From positions 1 through 64,000 of the forward strand of contig JAEANN010000047.1 in assembly GCA_016841965.1 (NCBI GenBank): 64,000 bases of DNA. Reading direction: 5' to 3'. The DNA comes from Candidatus Roseilinea mizusawaensis. Its GTDB lineage: Bacteria; Chloroflexota; Anaerolineae; J036; Brachytrichaceae. A program made the translations under genes and the position numbers. Of the stretch, positions 42,448 to 51,664 are shown one piece after another. The notes under the pieces were generated by a model. That model ran no database searches. It was not told where the DNA came from and was given only the letters and a program-made list of their open reading frames with translations. Positions within the stretch are counted from its first letter, which is position 1, and each line of letters opens with the position of its first letter.

Positions 42448-43938
42448 ATGTTTGGAACACGAGGAGCCAGCAATCAAAGGCTGGCGTTGATCAGCGGGGC
42501 GATCGTTGCGATGGTGCTCACAGCGTGCGCCGGCGCGCCGGCGCCCACGCAGGCGCCAGCAGCTCAGGCGCCCACAGAGGCGCCAGCAGCTCAGGCGCCC
42601 ACAGAGGCGCCAGCAGCTCAGGCGCCCACAGAGGCGCCAGCAGCCCAAGCACCAGCGGGGAGCGGCGAGTCGACATTCATTAGTTGGTACCAGTACGACG
42701 AAACCAACACCGACGAAAAGTCCGACGAGCGCGTAGGCAATGCTTACTTGCGCAGAACCATTCCGCTGTTCAACGAAGAATTCAAGGGCAAGTACAAGTG
42801 GGTTAACCAGCCTCAGGCCTGGGACAAAATGGTGCTGAATCTGGTGGCAGCCGTGCAGGGCGGCGGTGAAGTACCGGATGTCATGCAGGTTGACGCATCG
42901 GCTGTAGCGACGACTCTGTACCAGAATGGCGCGATGGAAGATCTGACCGACTGGATCAAGGCACAGCCTTGGTTCAGCGACATTGACCCTGGCGCAATCA
43001 GTGCTTGCACCGGTCTGGACGGCAAAATCTACTGCGTGCCGATTGCCGAGTCGCCGCAACTGGTTTTCTACTGGTCAGACCACTTCCCGAACGGCTATCC
43101 CAAGACCCCTGAGGAGTTCATGACTCAGGCCGAGGCGCTAAAGCAAAAAGGGATATACGCAATTACCTTCTTTGGGTCAACCGATTTCGATGGCTCTGCA
43201 GCAACCCGCTTCTTCTTCACCGCGCTGGCATCGTTCGGCGGCGGATACGATGATGGCAAGGGCAACATGCTGCTGAACAGGCCGGAGAATGTCAAAGCTG
43301 TAGAGTTCATCCGCGAGATCGTGGCCAAGGGCTACGCACCGGAGATCGTGTTCGCCGGCAAGTTCCAGGAAGAGGAGCCGATGAAGACAGCCGAAGCCGC
43401 CTCGTTCCCCACCGGCATTTTCGGCTATCGCTACGTGAACCCGCTGCGCGCGCCCAGCGGCAAAGAGTACAACACCAAGACCGAAAAGGACATGATCGAT
43501 GCCATCGAAGCGGGCGATGTGAAGATTTCGTCTTTCCTCGCGCCAGCGGGCAGCAAGCCGAGCTGCGGTCTGGGTGTGGCCGGTTTGATCATTCCCAAGG
43601 GCGCAAAGAATCCCGAGGGCGCAAAGGCCTACATCAACTGGATCATGGATCAGCGCAATAATGCCGACTGGGTCATTGGTCCGGGCGGCGGTGTGCCATC
43701 GGTGAACACAACCCGCCAGGCAGATGCTTTCCAAAGCACGTTCTACAAGCAGGCGATCGAGGCAACTGCCGGCCTGTGCCGACCCTGGCAGGGCACGCTG
43801 ACCAATCCGCCGGAAGCCCAGAAGATCATTGCCACAGTGATCTACAAGCTCATCAAGGAAGACCCAACCGCAGACATCGCCACCGAACTGCAGAAGGCCC
43901 AGGACGAATACAACCGCCAGTACGCGCCAGGTTCATAG
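42448..43938 (+). CDS. Sugar ABC importer substrate-binding lipoprotein
   Basis: The 496-residue protein is a cluster-B (family 1) solute-binding lipoprotein. It has lipobox VLTAC, a flexible linker of four APTEAPAAQ repeats, and a mature domain with ISWYQYDETNTDEKSDERVGNAYL, WDKMVLNLVAAVQGGGEVPDVMQVD, and TGIFGYRYVN. It should deliver an oligosaccharide or similar solute to the permeases that follow. GGAGGAG lies before ATG 42448. A strong hairpin after the gene probably raises its level over the permeases. Confidence 0.92.
   Translation: MFGTRGASNQRLALISGAIVAMVLTACAGAPAPTQAPAAQAPTEAPAAQAPTEAPAAQAPTEAPAAQAPAGSGESTFISWYQYDETNTDEKSDERVGNAYLRRTIPLFNEEFKGKYKWVNQPQAWDKMVLNLVAAVQGGGEVPDVMQVDASAVATTLYQNGAMEDLTDWIKAQPWFSDIDPGAISACTGLDGKIYCVPIAESPQLVFYWSDHFPNGYPKTPEEFMTQAEALKQKGIYAITFFGSTDFDGSAATRFFFTALASFGGGYDDGKGNMLLNRPENVKAVEFIREIVAKGYAPEIVFAGKFQEEEPMKTAEAASFPTGIFGYRYVNPLRAPSGKEYNTKTEKDMIDAIEAGDVKISSFLAPAGSKPSCGLGVAGLIIPKGAKNPEGAKAYINWIMDQRNNADWVIGPGGGVPSVNTTRQADAFQSTFYKQAIEATAGLCRPWQGTLTNPPEAQKIIATVIYKLIKEDPTADIATELQKAQDEYNRQYAPGS
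42541..42648 (+). repeat. Four 27-bp in-frame repeats
   Basis: Four consecutive 27-base units encode APT(Q/E)APAAQ and form the linker between the lipid anchor and the solute-binding domain. The last three are nearly identical, so the copy number is likely to vary. Confidence 0.9.
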
Positions 43939-43974
43939 ACGCTCTGAGATAACTTGCGCATTCAGCGCGCGTTA

Positions 43975-44014
43975 AACATGTGCCACGTGTACTGTCTTAC
44001 ACGTGGCACATGTT
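43975..44014 (+). promoter_or_regulatory. Intergenic 17-bp hairpin between binding protein and permease genes
   Basis: The arms 43975-43991 and 43998-44014 are perfect complements, with loop CTGTCT. No T tract follows, so it may act as an mRNA 3' stabiliser or partial attenuator, giving more binding protein than permease. It covers a possible ATG-like start region at 44003 and argues for ATG 44033 as the permease start. Confidence 0.75.
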
Positions 44015-44032
44015 CCATATCGAGGCATTCAC

Positions 44033-45019
44033 ATGGCCACACCCGCCGGCACAGCGTCCGGCCATACTTCTGTATCCTCCTACTCGCACAGACGCCACCA
44101 TATCCAGCAAGGTTTCTTCTCGCGCACATTGCCATTCTGGCTGCTTCTGCCTGCGCTGCTCGTGATTGTGGTCATCCAGGTCATCCCCGCTCTGTTCTCT
44201 TTCTTTCTCAGCACGCAGACCTTCGAACGCGGGGACCAGATCTATGTTGGGCTGCGCAACTTCGAGCGTGTGTTTTCCAGCAGCGCATTCAGCCTCAGCC
44301 TGTTCCACACACTATTCTTTCTGATCGGCTATGTCGCGCTCACACTCATCGCCGGCTTTGTGATCGCGCAGATTCTGAATCGCAAACTGCGCCTATCTCC
44401 GTTCTACATCACAGTCATCTTCGTGCCCTGGGTTTTGTCCGATGTCGTGGTCGGTCTCATTTTCCGGCTGTTCATCGTGCCGGACTACGGCCTGTTCTCC
44501 GCCTTTTTCGCCGATCCGAGGATTTTCCCACCCAAAGGCATCTCGATCCTGACCACGCCGGCGGCGCCGGCGCTGATTGCCGGGGTGCCGTTTCCGCCGG
44601 CGCCGGCCCTGATCTACCTCATTTTCGCCTCGGCGTGGAAAGCCCTGCCATTCATCACCCTGCTCATCCTGGCTGCGCTGCAAACCGTGTCGCATGAACT
44701 CATCGAGAGCGCCGCGATCGATGGCGCCGACAGATGGCGCACAGTGCGCTACATCACGTTTCCACTCATTCTGCCCACCTTAATTGTGGCGCTGTTTAAC
44801 CTGACCCTCACCGGCGTCAACGGCGTGGGCATGGTGTTCAGTTTGACAGGAGGCGGGCCGGGCACCGCCACCGAGGTGCTTAGCTACCTGCTCTACACGA
44901 TTGGCTTTGGCCGGCTGGATTTCGGACGTGCCGCAGCACTGTCAGTCTTCATGGCCATCATTAATCTAACGCTGATTCTGCTCACGTTACGCATCTCGCG
45001 CTCCGAAAAGGAGGCGTGA
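44033..45019 (+). CDS. Sugar ABC importer permease 1 (MalF-like)
   Basis: The 328-residue membrane protein has about six helices and the ABC permease EAA loop ESAAIDGADRWRTVRYITFPLILP. Helix 1 is TLPFWLLLPALLVIVVIQVIPALFSFF. It forms the channel together with the next gene. The start at 44033 has GAGG upstream; the upstream frame lies in the hairpin. The next permease begins 12 bases after the stop. Confidence 0.92.
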   Translation: MATPAGTASGHTSVSSYSHRRHHIQQGFFSRTLPFWLLLPALLVIVVIQVIPALFSFFLSTQTFERGDQIYVGLRNFERVFSSSAFSLSLFHTLFFLIGYVALTLIAGFVIAQILNRKLRLSPFYITVIFVPWVLSDVVVGLIFRLFIVPDYGLFSAFFADPRIFPPKGISILTTPAAPALIAGVPFPPAPALIYLIFASAWKALPFITLLILAALQTVSHELIESAAIDGADRWRTVRYITFPLILPTLIVALFNLTLTGVNGVGMVFSLTGGGPGTATEVLSYLLYTIGFGRLDFGRAAALSVFMAIINLTLILLTLRISRSEKEA

Positions 45020-45031
45020 CCCTACATCGCC

Positions 45032-45988
45032 ATGAACTCAACCTTGTTTGCGTCCTCGCAAGTCTATCGCGCCCGTCGGCGTCTGGCGCCATGGTTGTTC
45101 AACGGCGCCATGATCGTGATTTGTTTCTTTGTGCTGATCCCGGTGCTGGTCACCATTCTCACCTCGCTGAAGGACCAGACCGACGTACAGCGCAACCCGC
45201 CGGTGCTCTTTCCGTGCGACACCTCTGACGGTCAATTCAACCTGAGCGCCTGCCGCTGGTCGGTGGAAGGCTACACGCGCATCCTAGAGCCTCGCCCAAA
45301 TCCCAACGCGCTGCTGGGCTTTGAATACATCGGGCGGATGATCAGCGTCTATCTGCCGAACACACTGATCTATGCAGTTAGCGGGTCAGTGTTGGTGACT
45401 GTGCTGGCCGGCATGGCGGGCTATGTTTTCTCGCGCTATCGCTTTCGCGGCCGGCGCGCGCTGATGCTGGCCATTCTGGCCATCACCGGCATTCCACTGC
45501 TTACCAACCTGATCGCCCTGTATCGCATGGGTGTGGCCCTGCGCCAGGCATTCCCCGGCTACGAAGAACGGCTGTACGTCATTGTTGTCTATGTCGGCTT
45601 CTTTCTGCCGTTCAGCATCTGGGTGGTCAAGAGTTTCTTCGACACCATCCCGCGCGAGCTGGAGGAGGCCTCCTTCATCGACGGCTGCACACCGGTCAGC
45701 TCGCTGATCCGCATTGTTGCGCCGCTGGCGGCGCCCGGCCTGACTTCAGCGTTCCTGATGTCATTTGTCGGCATCTGGAACGAGTTCATCGCCGGCTATC
45801 TGCTGGTCGGCAAAGCCACGCTGCGCACGGCCATGTTCGGCCTGTACGACTTCATCGGCCAGTTCGTCATCGGCTATCAGGTGCTGGCCGCCGGCTGCAT
45901 CATGGTGGCTGCGCCGGTCGTCATCATATTCCTGTTCTTCCGCAAGACATTCTTCCGCGCGATGGTCGAAGGGGCGCTGAAAGGTTAA
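45032..45988 (+). CDS. Sugar ABC importer permease 2 (MalG-like)
   Basis: The 318-residue membrane protein has about six helices and the EAA loop EEASFIDGCTPVSSLIRIVAPLAAP. The N-terminal WLFNGAMIVICFFVLIPVLVTILTSLK is typical of the MalG group. It completes the channel with permease 1. No ATPase gene follows; in such operons a shared MsmK/UgpC-type ATPase elsewhere often serves several importers. It is convergent with the AarF fragments. Confidence 0.92.
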   Translation: MNSTLFASSQVYRARRRLAPWLFNGAMIVICFFVLIPVLVTILTSLKDQTDVQRNPPVLFPCDTSDGQFNLSACRWSVEGYTRILEPRPNPNALLGFEYIGRMISVYLPNTLIYAVSGSVLVTVLAGMAGYVFSRYRFRGRRALMLAILAITGIPLLTNLIALYRMGVALRQAFPGYEERLYVIVVYVGFFLPFSIWVVKSFFDTIPRELEEASFIDGCTPVSSLIRIVAPLAAPGLTSAFLMSFVGIWNEFIAGYLLVGKATLRTAMFGLYDFIGQFVIGYQVLAAGCIMVAAPVVIIFLFFRKTFFRAMVEGALKG

Positions 45989-46007
45989 GCGAGTGCAACG
46001 CTGACCT

Positions 46008-46436
46008 CTACTTCAATAGCGTGCGCAACAGCGTCAGGAGCGCGCCGGCCAGACAGATGGTCCCGGCGAGTTGCAGGCCGTTGATCAGCAGCAGCGTGGC
46101 GCAGATCAGCAACGCGACAAACACCAACGCCCATGTCAGCCGCGCCAGGCTATTTTCGATCCGGCGCAAGTCGCCGGTTGAGGACTCGCTCAACTGGGCG
46201 CGGATCTCCAACTGGCCGGCCAGCGCGCGCGAGAGAAACGTGTCGGCCTGCACCGGCAGTTGCACCGTCAGGCGCAACAGCCTGATCGCCTCGGCAAGCA
46301 CATCTTGGGCCGATCGCTGCCCCTGTTTGCTGAAGATGCCCTCGGCAAACGGCTGGATTTCCTTCCAGGCGTTGAACGCGGGGTCGAGCGCCGTGCTCAT
46401 GCCACTCAAGATATTGACTGCTCGGCCCAGATACAA
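46008..46436 (-). pseudogene. C-terminal fragment of the interrupted AarF kinase
   Basis: The fragment starts LYLGRAVNILSGMSTALDPAFNAWKEIQPFAEGIF and ends with two membrane helices (ALVFVALLICATLLLING and LAGTICLAGALLTLL), the normal C-terminus of AarF/UbiB proteins. It is in the same frame as 46473-47867 and continues it once a 72-base duplication is removed. A TTG at 46436 with AAAGGAG about 20 bases upstream is the only candidate restart, so separate translation is doubtful. Confidence 0.75.
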
Positions 46437-46530
46437 AATATTCTGCGGAATCTGAAACTCCTTTAGGCCCCCCTACAGCTCCCAGCGTGTATCCCGGCCC
46501 AGATACAAAATATTCTGCGGAATCTGAAAC
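46423..46530. repeat. 36-bp direct repeat that interrupts the AarF gene
   Basis: Two exact 36-base copies lie at 46423-46458 and 46495-46530. Between them is a 36-base spacer that carries the in-frame TAG (46475-46473 on the minus strand). The period is 72 bases, so the frame is preserved across the insertion. Confidence 0.9.
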
Positions 46531-47867
46531 GGCAGAGACGACAACAGGTCACGGAACTCGACGGCAAACGTGTACATCTCGTCGAACTCCACGTCCTTCA
46601 GATCAGTTGCCGTCATGCCCCAGAAGCGGTCGAACAACAGGGCGATGGCCTGCTCGATGCGGGTCGTGTCTGCGCCGGGTAGGAAGAAGCCCATGCGTTT
46701 GGCAGCCGCCGTCAGCCGGCGCGCGTCCTTCAGACTGACAGCAATGATGAACTCCTTCAGCTCCTGCATGTATTCCGGCGTGACGCGCCCCACCATGCCG
46801 AAATCCACATAGGTCAGGCGAAAGGGTGTCGGCGCGCGCCCGTCTGCTGTTTCTGGCGCATCCTCAACCGGTACATTCAGACGACGCGCCGTCTCCACAT
46901 CCAGCGGTTGCACAAACAGGTTGCCGGGATGTGGGTCGGCGTGAAAGAAGCCATCCACAAAGATCTGCTGCAGGTAGGTGCTGAACAACTTGCGGGCCAC
47001 AGCTTGCCGCGAGACGCCGGCGCTTTCCAGCCCGGCGTAGTCGGTGATCTTGATGTCTTCGACGTTTTCGAGCACCAGCACGCGCCGCGTGGTGTATTCA
47101 TGATACGGTTTCGGCACGCGCACCTGCGGGTCGCCGGCGAAATTGCGGGCAAACAGATCCGCGTTGCGCGCCTCCTGCTCGTAGTCCAGCTCTTCCAGCA
47201 CGCCGTCGGCAAATTCCTGGATCAAGGCGTCCAGATTCGCCCGCCGGCGGATCGGCCCATACAGCTTGAGCCAGCGTGCAATCGTCTTGAGCGAACGCAG
47301 GTCAACCGCGACGATCTCATCGAGAAAGGGGCGCTGCACCTTGAGCACCACACGAATGGCGCGGGGGACGCTATTTGCGCTGGGCAGTGGATGTAGTTGC
47401 GCCCGATGCGCCTGGCCGAACGAAGCCGCCGCAACCGGCTCGCGCTCGAAGTCGTCGAAGATGTTATCAACCGGCCGGCCCAGCTCGGCCGCGATGATAC
47501 CGGCGATCGTGTCGTATGGTTCAGCCGGCACAGCATCCTGCAAGCCGCTCAGTTCGGCAATCACCTGCTGCGGCATGATGTCCACGCGGCTGCTCAGGAA
47601 CTGGCCCAGCTTGATCCACACGCCGCCCAGGTCCACCGCCAGCATGCGAAAAGCGCGCGCCAGCTTGACGAAGCGCGCCATGCGCGTGCGCTCCACACGC
47701 GCGCGCCCAACCACGCGCACCAGAATCAACTCCCACCAGACGAAGCCGGCAATCATCTTGAAGCCGAACCACAATGCGCGCCGCGCGCGCCGCTGCAACA
47801 GGCGCGGATCGGCGTGGGCCGAAACCACCGAAGAGGGCTGGTCGTTGGACGCGCGTGGAGTGGTCAT
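46473..47867 (-). pseudogene. AarF/ABC1/UbiB atypical kinase, interrupted by an in-frame stop
   Basis: The 464-residue N-terminal part holds all ABC1-kinase motifs: the KxGQ motif in VWIKLGQFLSSRVDIMP, the Ala-rich loop VAAASFGQAHRAQ, ELDYEQEARN, the catalytic HADPHPGN and metal-binding VDFGM. It ends abruptly at YLGRDTRWEL with TAG inside a duplicated segment; the rest follows at 46008-46436. ABC1 proteins act in isoprenoid lipid and quinone metabolism at membranes. With catalytic motifs intact, a shortened kinase lacking its membrane tail could still be made. No clear ribosome binding site precedes the ATG. Confidence 0.8.
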
Positions 47868-47973
47868 GACCGGGAGGGCAATCTACCGACGCAGTATACT
47901 GGCTGAGGCCTTACTGAACATGCACTGAGGCTCTGTAACTGGTTCGTCGTTATTTCGTGAAGAGGTGAATCCA

Positions 47974-48333
47974 ATGGCAGAGAACAAGCCCGCAATACAG
48001 GCGCCTGGCGTGATGGGCGAATTTCAGCGCTTCCTCACCAAGTCGAATGCTATCGCACTGGCCATCGGCGTCATCATTGGCGCTGCGACGACCCAGGTGG
48101 TCAATTCGGTCGTCAACGACCTGATCAACCCAATCATCGGGGCGCTGCTGGCTAATCTCGACCTATCGCAGGTCAAGATCGTGCTAGGAACCCTTAAACA
48201 GCCGGATGGGTCGACGGTCGAGAACGCCATTCGCATCGGCAATTTCATCTCGATCCTCATCAACTTCACGATCACGATGTTTGTGGTGTTCTTCATCGCG
48301 CGGCTGGTGGCCAGACAGGTGATCGAGAAGTAG
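47974..48333 (+). CDS. mscL: Large-conductance mechanosensitive channel
   Basis: The 119-residue protein matches MscL: GEFQRFLTKSNAIALAIGVIIGAATTQVVNSVVNDLINPIIG forms the N-helix and pore-lining TM1, and FISILINFTITMFVVFFIARLV forms TM2. MscL opens under membrane tension to release osmolytes. The C-terminal bundle is short. ATG 47974 follows GAGGTG. It is convergent with malQ, 10 bases away. Confidence 0.9.
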   Translation: MAENKPAIQAPGVMGEFQRFLTKSNAIALAIGVIIGAATTQVVNSVVNDLINPIIGALLANLDLSQVKIVLGTLKQPDGSTVENAIRIGNFISILINFTITMFVVFFIARLVARQVIEK

Positions 48334-48343
48334 CGCCGCGAGA

Positions 48344-49891
48344 TCAAGCGCCGGCGCGGGTGGCAGAGATATGGTCGGTCGGGTCGAAACGGCCATACGT
48401 CAGGGCCATCTCGCGCAGCCGGCCGGCCAAGTCCTCTGTGAGTTGGCCGGGCAGCAGGCGCCATTGCCAGTTCCCATGCGGCCGGCCCGGCAGATTCATG
48501 CGCGCCGCTTCGTCCAGTCCCAGAACGTCTTGCGCGGTCAGCACGATGGTGTCGGCCACCGACATCATTAACAGGCGGGCCATATCCCAGTGGATCTGCC
48601 GGCCATCCGTGCCGGTGTAGCTCAACACCTGTTTGCGCGTCGGCGCATCCAGGCTGTTGAACCAACCCACGGTGGTGTTGTTATCGTGCGTGCCGCTGTA
48701 GGCCACGCAGTTGCGGACGTAGTTGTGCGGGAGGTAGCTCGAACGGGTGTCGGCCACAAACGCGAACTGCAACACGCGCATGCCGGGGAAATGGAAGGCG
48801 TCGCGCAGCGCCTCAACCTCCGGCGTAATGACACCCAGATCCTCGGCGATGATGGGCAGGCGATAGTCCGCCGGCGCGTCGGCCGGGCGCAAGGCTTGTT
48901 CGATGGCGCGGAACAACTCAAAACCGGGGGCCTGCACCCAGCGGCCTTTGATGGCGGTCGGCTCGTCGGCCGGCACTTCCCAGTACGCCTGGAAACCGCG
49001 AAAATGATCGATGCGCACGCGATCATACAGGCTGAACGCGCTGCGGCACCGCGCAATCCACCAATCGAAGCCGCGCGCTTGCATCACCTCCCAGCGATAG
49101 AGCGGGTTGCCCCAGCGCTGGCCGGTGGGGCTGAAATAATCCGGCGGCACGCCGGCAATCACGGTTGAATTGCCGGTCTCGTCAAAGTGGAACAGGTCGC
49201 GGTTGGCCCAGGCGTCTGCGCTGTCGTAAGCGACGAAGATGGGGATATCGCCGATGATCTCGATCCCACGCGCATTGGCGCGCTGCTTGACAGCCTGCCA
49301 CTGCTTGAAAAATTGATACTGCAAGTATTGCCAGGCGCGCTGTTCGTGGCTCAGTTTGGCGCGCCATGCGGCCAGCGCCGCCGGCTCGCGCCGCGCGATG
49401 TCGCGCTCCCAGGTGTTCCACACCCGTCCGCCGTGCGCATCCTTCAGCGCCATGAACAGGGCATAGTCGTCGAGCCAGGCCGCATTCGCCGTGCAAAAGG
49501 CTTCGAACGCAGCCCGGTCTTCCGCCGCCGCATGGCGCTGGAAATAGTCAAACGAACGGCGCAAGCGATCGAACTTGAATTGAATCACCGGCCCGTAGTC
49601 CACCCGTTCGGGCGGAAAAGACGGTGCATCTGCCAGGTCCGCCGGGGCGAGCGCGTTCTCCTCGACCAGCGTTTGCAGGCTGATCAGCAACGGATTACCG
49701 GCAAAAGCCGAGAAGCACTGATAGGGCGAGTCGCCGTAGCCGGTAGGGCCGAGCGGCAAGACTTGCCACAAGCGCTGGCCGGCGTCTGCCAGAAAATCAA
49801 CAAACCGGTGGGCGTGCTCGCCCAGTTCGCCAATGCCGAACCGGCCCGGCAAAGAAGTGGGGTGCAACAACAGGCCGCTTGCTCTTTCCAT
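48344..49891 (-). CDS. malQ: 4-alpha-glucanotransferase (amylomaltase)
   Basis: MalQ moves alpha-1,4-glucan segments between maltooligosaccharides. The 515-residue protein is a GH77 enzyme: ASGLLLHPTSLPGRFGIGELG at the start, YGDSPYQCFSAFAGNP, the nucleophile in RIDHFRGF, the acid/base in IIAEDLG and the third acid in SGTHDNNT. The start at 49891 is that of the family; TATCAT lies seven bases upstream. It diverges from the signal-peptidase-like gene. Confidence 0.96.
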   Translation of the reverse strand: MERASGLLLHPTSLPGRFGIGELGEHAHRFVDFLADAGQRLWQVLPLGPTGYGDSPYQCFSAFAGNPLLISLQTLVEENALAPADLADAPSFPPERVDYGPVIQFKFDRLRRSFDYFQRHAAAEDRAAFEAFCTANAAWLDDYALFMALKDAHGGRVWNTWERDIARREPAALAAWRAKLSHEQRAWQYLQYQFFKQWQAVKQRANARGIEIIGDIPIFVAYDSADAWANRDLFHFDETGNSTVIAGVPPDYFSPTGQRWGNPLYRWEVMQARGFDWWIARCRSAFSLYDRVRIDHFRGFQAYWEVPADEPTAIKGRWVQAPGFELFRAIEQALRPADAPADYRLPIIAEDLGVITPEVEALRDAFHFPGMRVLQFAFVADTRSSYLPHNYVRNCVAYSGTHDNNTTVGWFNSLDAPTRKQVLSYTGTDGRQIHWDMARLLMMSVADTIVLTAQDVLGLDEAARMNLPGRPHGNWQWRLLPGQLTEDLAGRLREMALTYGRFDPTDHISATRAGA

Positions 49892-49898
49892 GTTGTGG

Positions 49899-49904
49899 AT
49901 GATA
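49899..49904 (-). promoter_or_regulatory. -10 box of a leaderless promoter (malQ)
   Basis: Minus-strand TATCAT followed by seven bases and the malQ ATG, the same hexamer and spacing as for cutA and the GNAT gene. Confidence 0.5.
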
Positions 49905-49923
49905 AACCAGATCGCGGCGTGGC

Positions 49924-49929
49924 TATAAT
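49924..49929 (+). promoter_or_regulatory. -10 box for the lepB-like/deoC operon
   Basis: A perfect TATAAT lies 13 bases before the ATG at 49943 and covers part of the alternative ATG at 49928. The resulting leader is only a few bases long. Confidence 0.5.
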
Positions 49930-49942
49930 GCCTCTTCCCGCG

Positions 49943-50619
49943 ATGACACAAACCACACGCGATGCAATAGGCCGACGAGCGGCCCTGCAACGAACGGGCG
50001 AGATGCCCACCCAAGCCGGCCCAGACGTCAGCTCGGTCGAAACACTCGACGAAATCTGGGAGCGCCCCGGTACGCCCGGCGCGATCTGGCGCGCACTGGC
50101 CGAGGTGGCCGTGATGCTGGCAATCCTGTACGGCATCTACACGTTCTTCCTCACCGGCGCGACAATCGTGGGCGCAGTGATGGAGCCAACACTGCTCAAC
50201 GGCCAGCATCTGCTGGTGAGCAAGGCAACCTACCTGCTCTCCCCGCCGCAGCGCGGCGATGTGGTGGTGTTGCGCGATCCGCTGGGATCGGGCCGCATCG
50301 TCGCCCGGCGCGTGATCGGACTGCCAGGCGAAAAGATCGAAATGCGCGGCCGGCAGGTGATTGTCAACAATCGCCCGCTCAACGAGACCTATGTCAGCAC
50401 GCCACTGCTGGCCACCGAAAGCATGACTGCTGTTGTCGCGCTTCAGCTTGGCAACGACGAGGTGTACGTGCTGGCAGACAACCGCCTGTCTCTCAACGAC
50501 AGCCGCACCTGGGGGCCGGTCAAGCTCGATGCAGTGGTGGGCCGCGCCTGGCTGATCTATTGGCCACCCGACAGCATCAGTGTTGTCAAACACGAACGAT
50601 ATGAGCAGGAGACACTTCC

Positions 50620-50623
<4 letters not shown>
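49943..50623 (+). CDS. Signal peptidase I homologue lacking the catalytic dyad
   Basis: The 226-residue protein has one membrane helix ([16 protein letters not shown]) and the S26 signal peptidase fold. The box that should read SMxPTL is VMEPTL, so the nucleophile Ser is Val79. The box that should read KRVIGLPGD is RRVIGLPGE, so the general-base Lys is Arg122. Later boxes ([17 protein letters not shown]) are intact. It is therefore probably not a protease of the usual Ser-Lys type. It overlaps deoC by 4 bases (ATGA). Confidence 0.85.
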
Positions 50624-51309
<686 letters not shown>

Positions 51310-51357
51310 GCACTGATCCTCACACGCGCTGAACACGCGGAAGCAGAAGATTTCAGA

Positions 51358-51386
51358 TTGACACGGCAAACACACTGTGTCAAAAT
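51358..51386 (+). promoter_or_regulatory. vapBC promoter with embedded operator
   Basis: TTGACA (51358-51363) and CAAAAT (51381-51386) are 17 bases apart, a sigma-70 promoter. An inverted repeat TTGACAC ... GTGTCAA (51358-51364 and 51377-51383) overlaps both boxes, and a smaller ACACA-C-TGTGT palindrome lies inside it. This is the expected site for autorepression by the VapBC complex. Confidence 0.6.
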
Positions 51387-51421
51387 GGTTCCAGATTGGA
51401 ATCAGCGAGAGGAGGCTGTTC

Positions 51422-51664
51422 ATGCCAACGATTACCGTCAAGAACATCCCCACAGACGTTTACGAACTGCTCAAGCGATCTGCTGCCGCCAATCGGCGCA
51501 GCATCAACAGCGAAATCATCATACACATTGAGCGCGGGGTTCGCGGACGCAGAGTGGATGCCGAAGCCCTGCTCCTGCGCGCGCGCCTGTTGCGCCAGAA
51601 GACCAGACGGCATCGCGTCACAGACGTCGAATTTCAAGCCGCCAAAACGACAGGCCGGCCATGA
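51422..51664 (+). CDS. vapB: Antitoxin of a VapBC module, ribbon-helix-helix (FitA-like)
   Basis: The 80-residue protein opens with a ribbon-helix-helix DNA-binding domain (MPTITVKNIPTDVYELLKRSAAANRRSINSEIIIHIERGV) like FitA/Arc, followed by a toxin-binding tail. It should neutralise the PIN toxin and repress its own promoter. AGAGGAGG precedes the ATG. Its stop overlaps the toxin ATG (4 bases). Confidence 0.88.
   Translation: MPTITVKNIPTDVYELLKRSAAANRRSINSEIIIHIERGVRGRRVDAEALLLRARLLRQKTRRHRVTDVEFQAAKTTGRP

Noticed and set aside
42541-42648. Repeat array as a CRISPR
   Set aside because: The units are contiguous and coding, with no spacers.
43954-44697. Plus-strand frame of 247 codons over the first permease
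   Set aside because: Out-of-frame shadow of the permease rich in Arg, His and Cys; the permease frame has the EAA loop and helices.
46423-46530. Insertion sequence or target-site duplication in the AarF gene
   Set aside because: Spacer between the repeats is only 36 bases, with no transposase or terminal inverted repeats.
49892-50593. Upstream extension of malQ
   Set aside because: MalQ homologues start at MERASGLLLHPTS-like sequence at 49891; the extension is antisense to the signal-peptidase-like gene.
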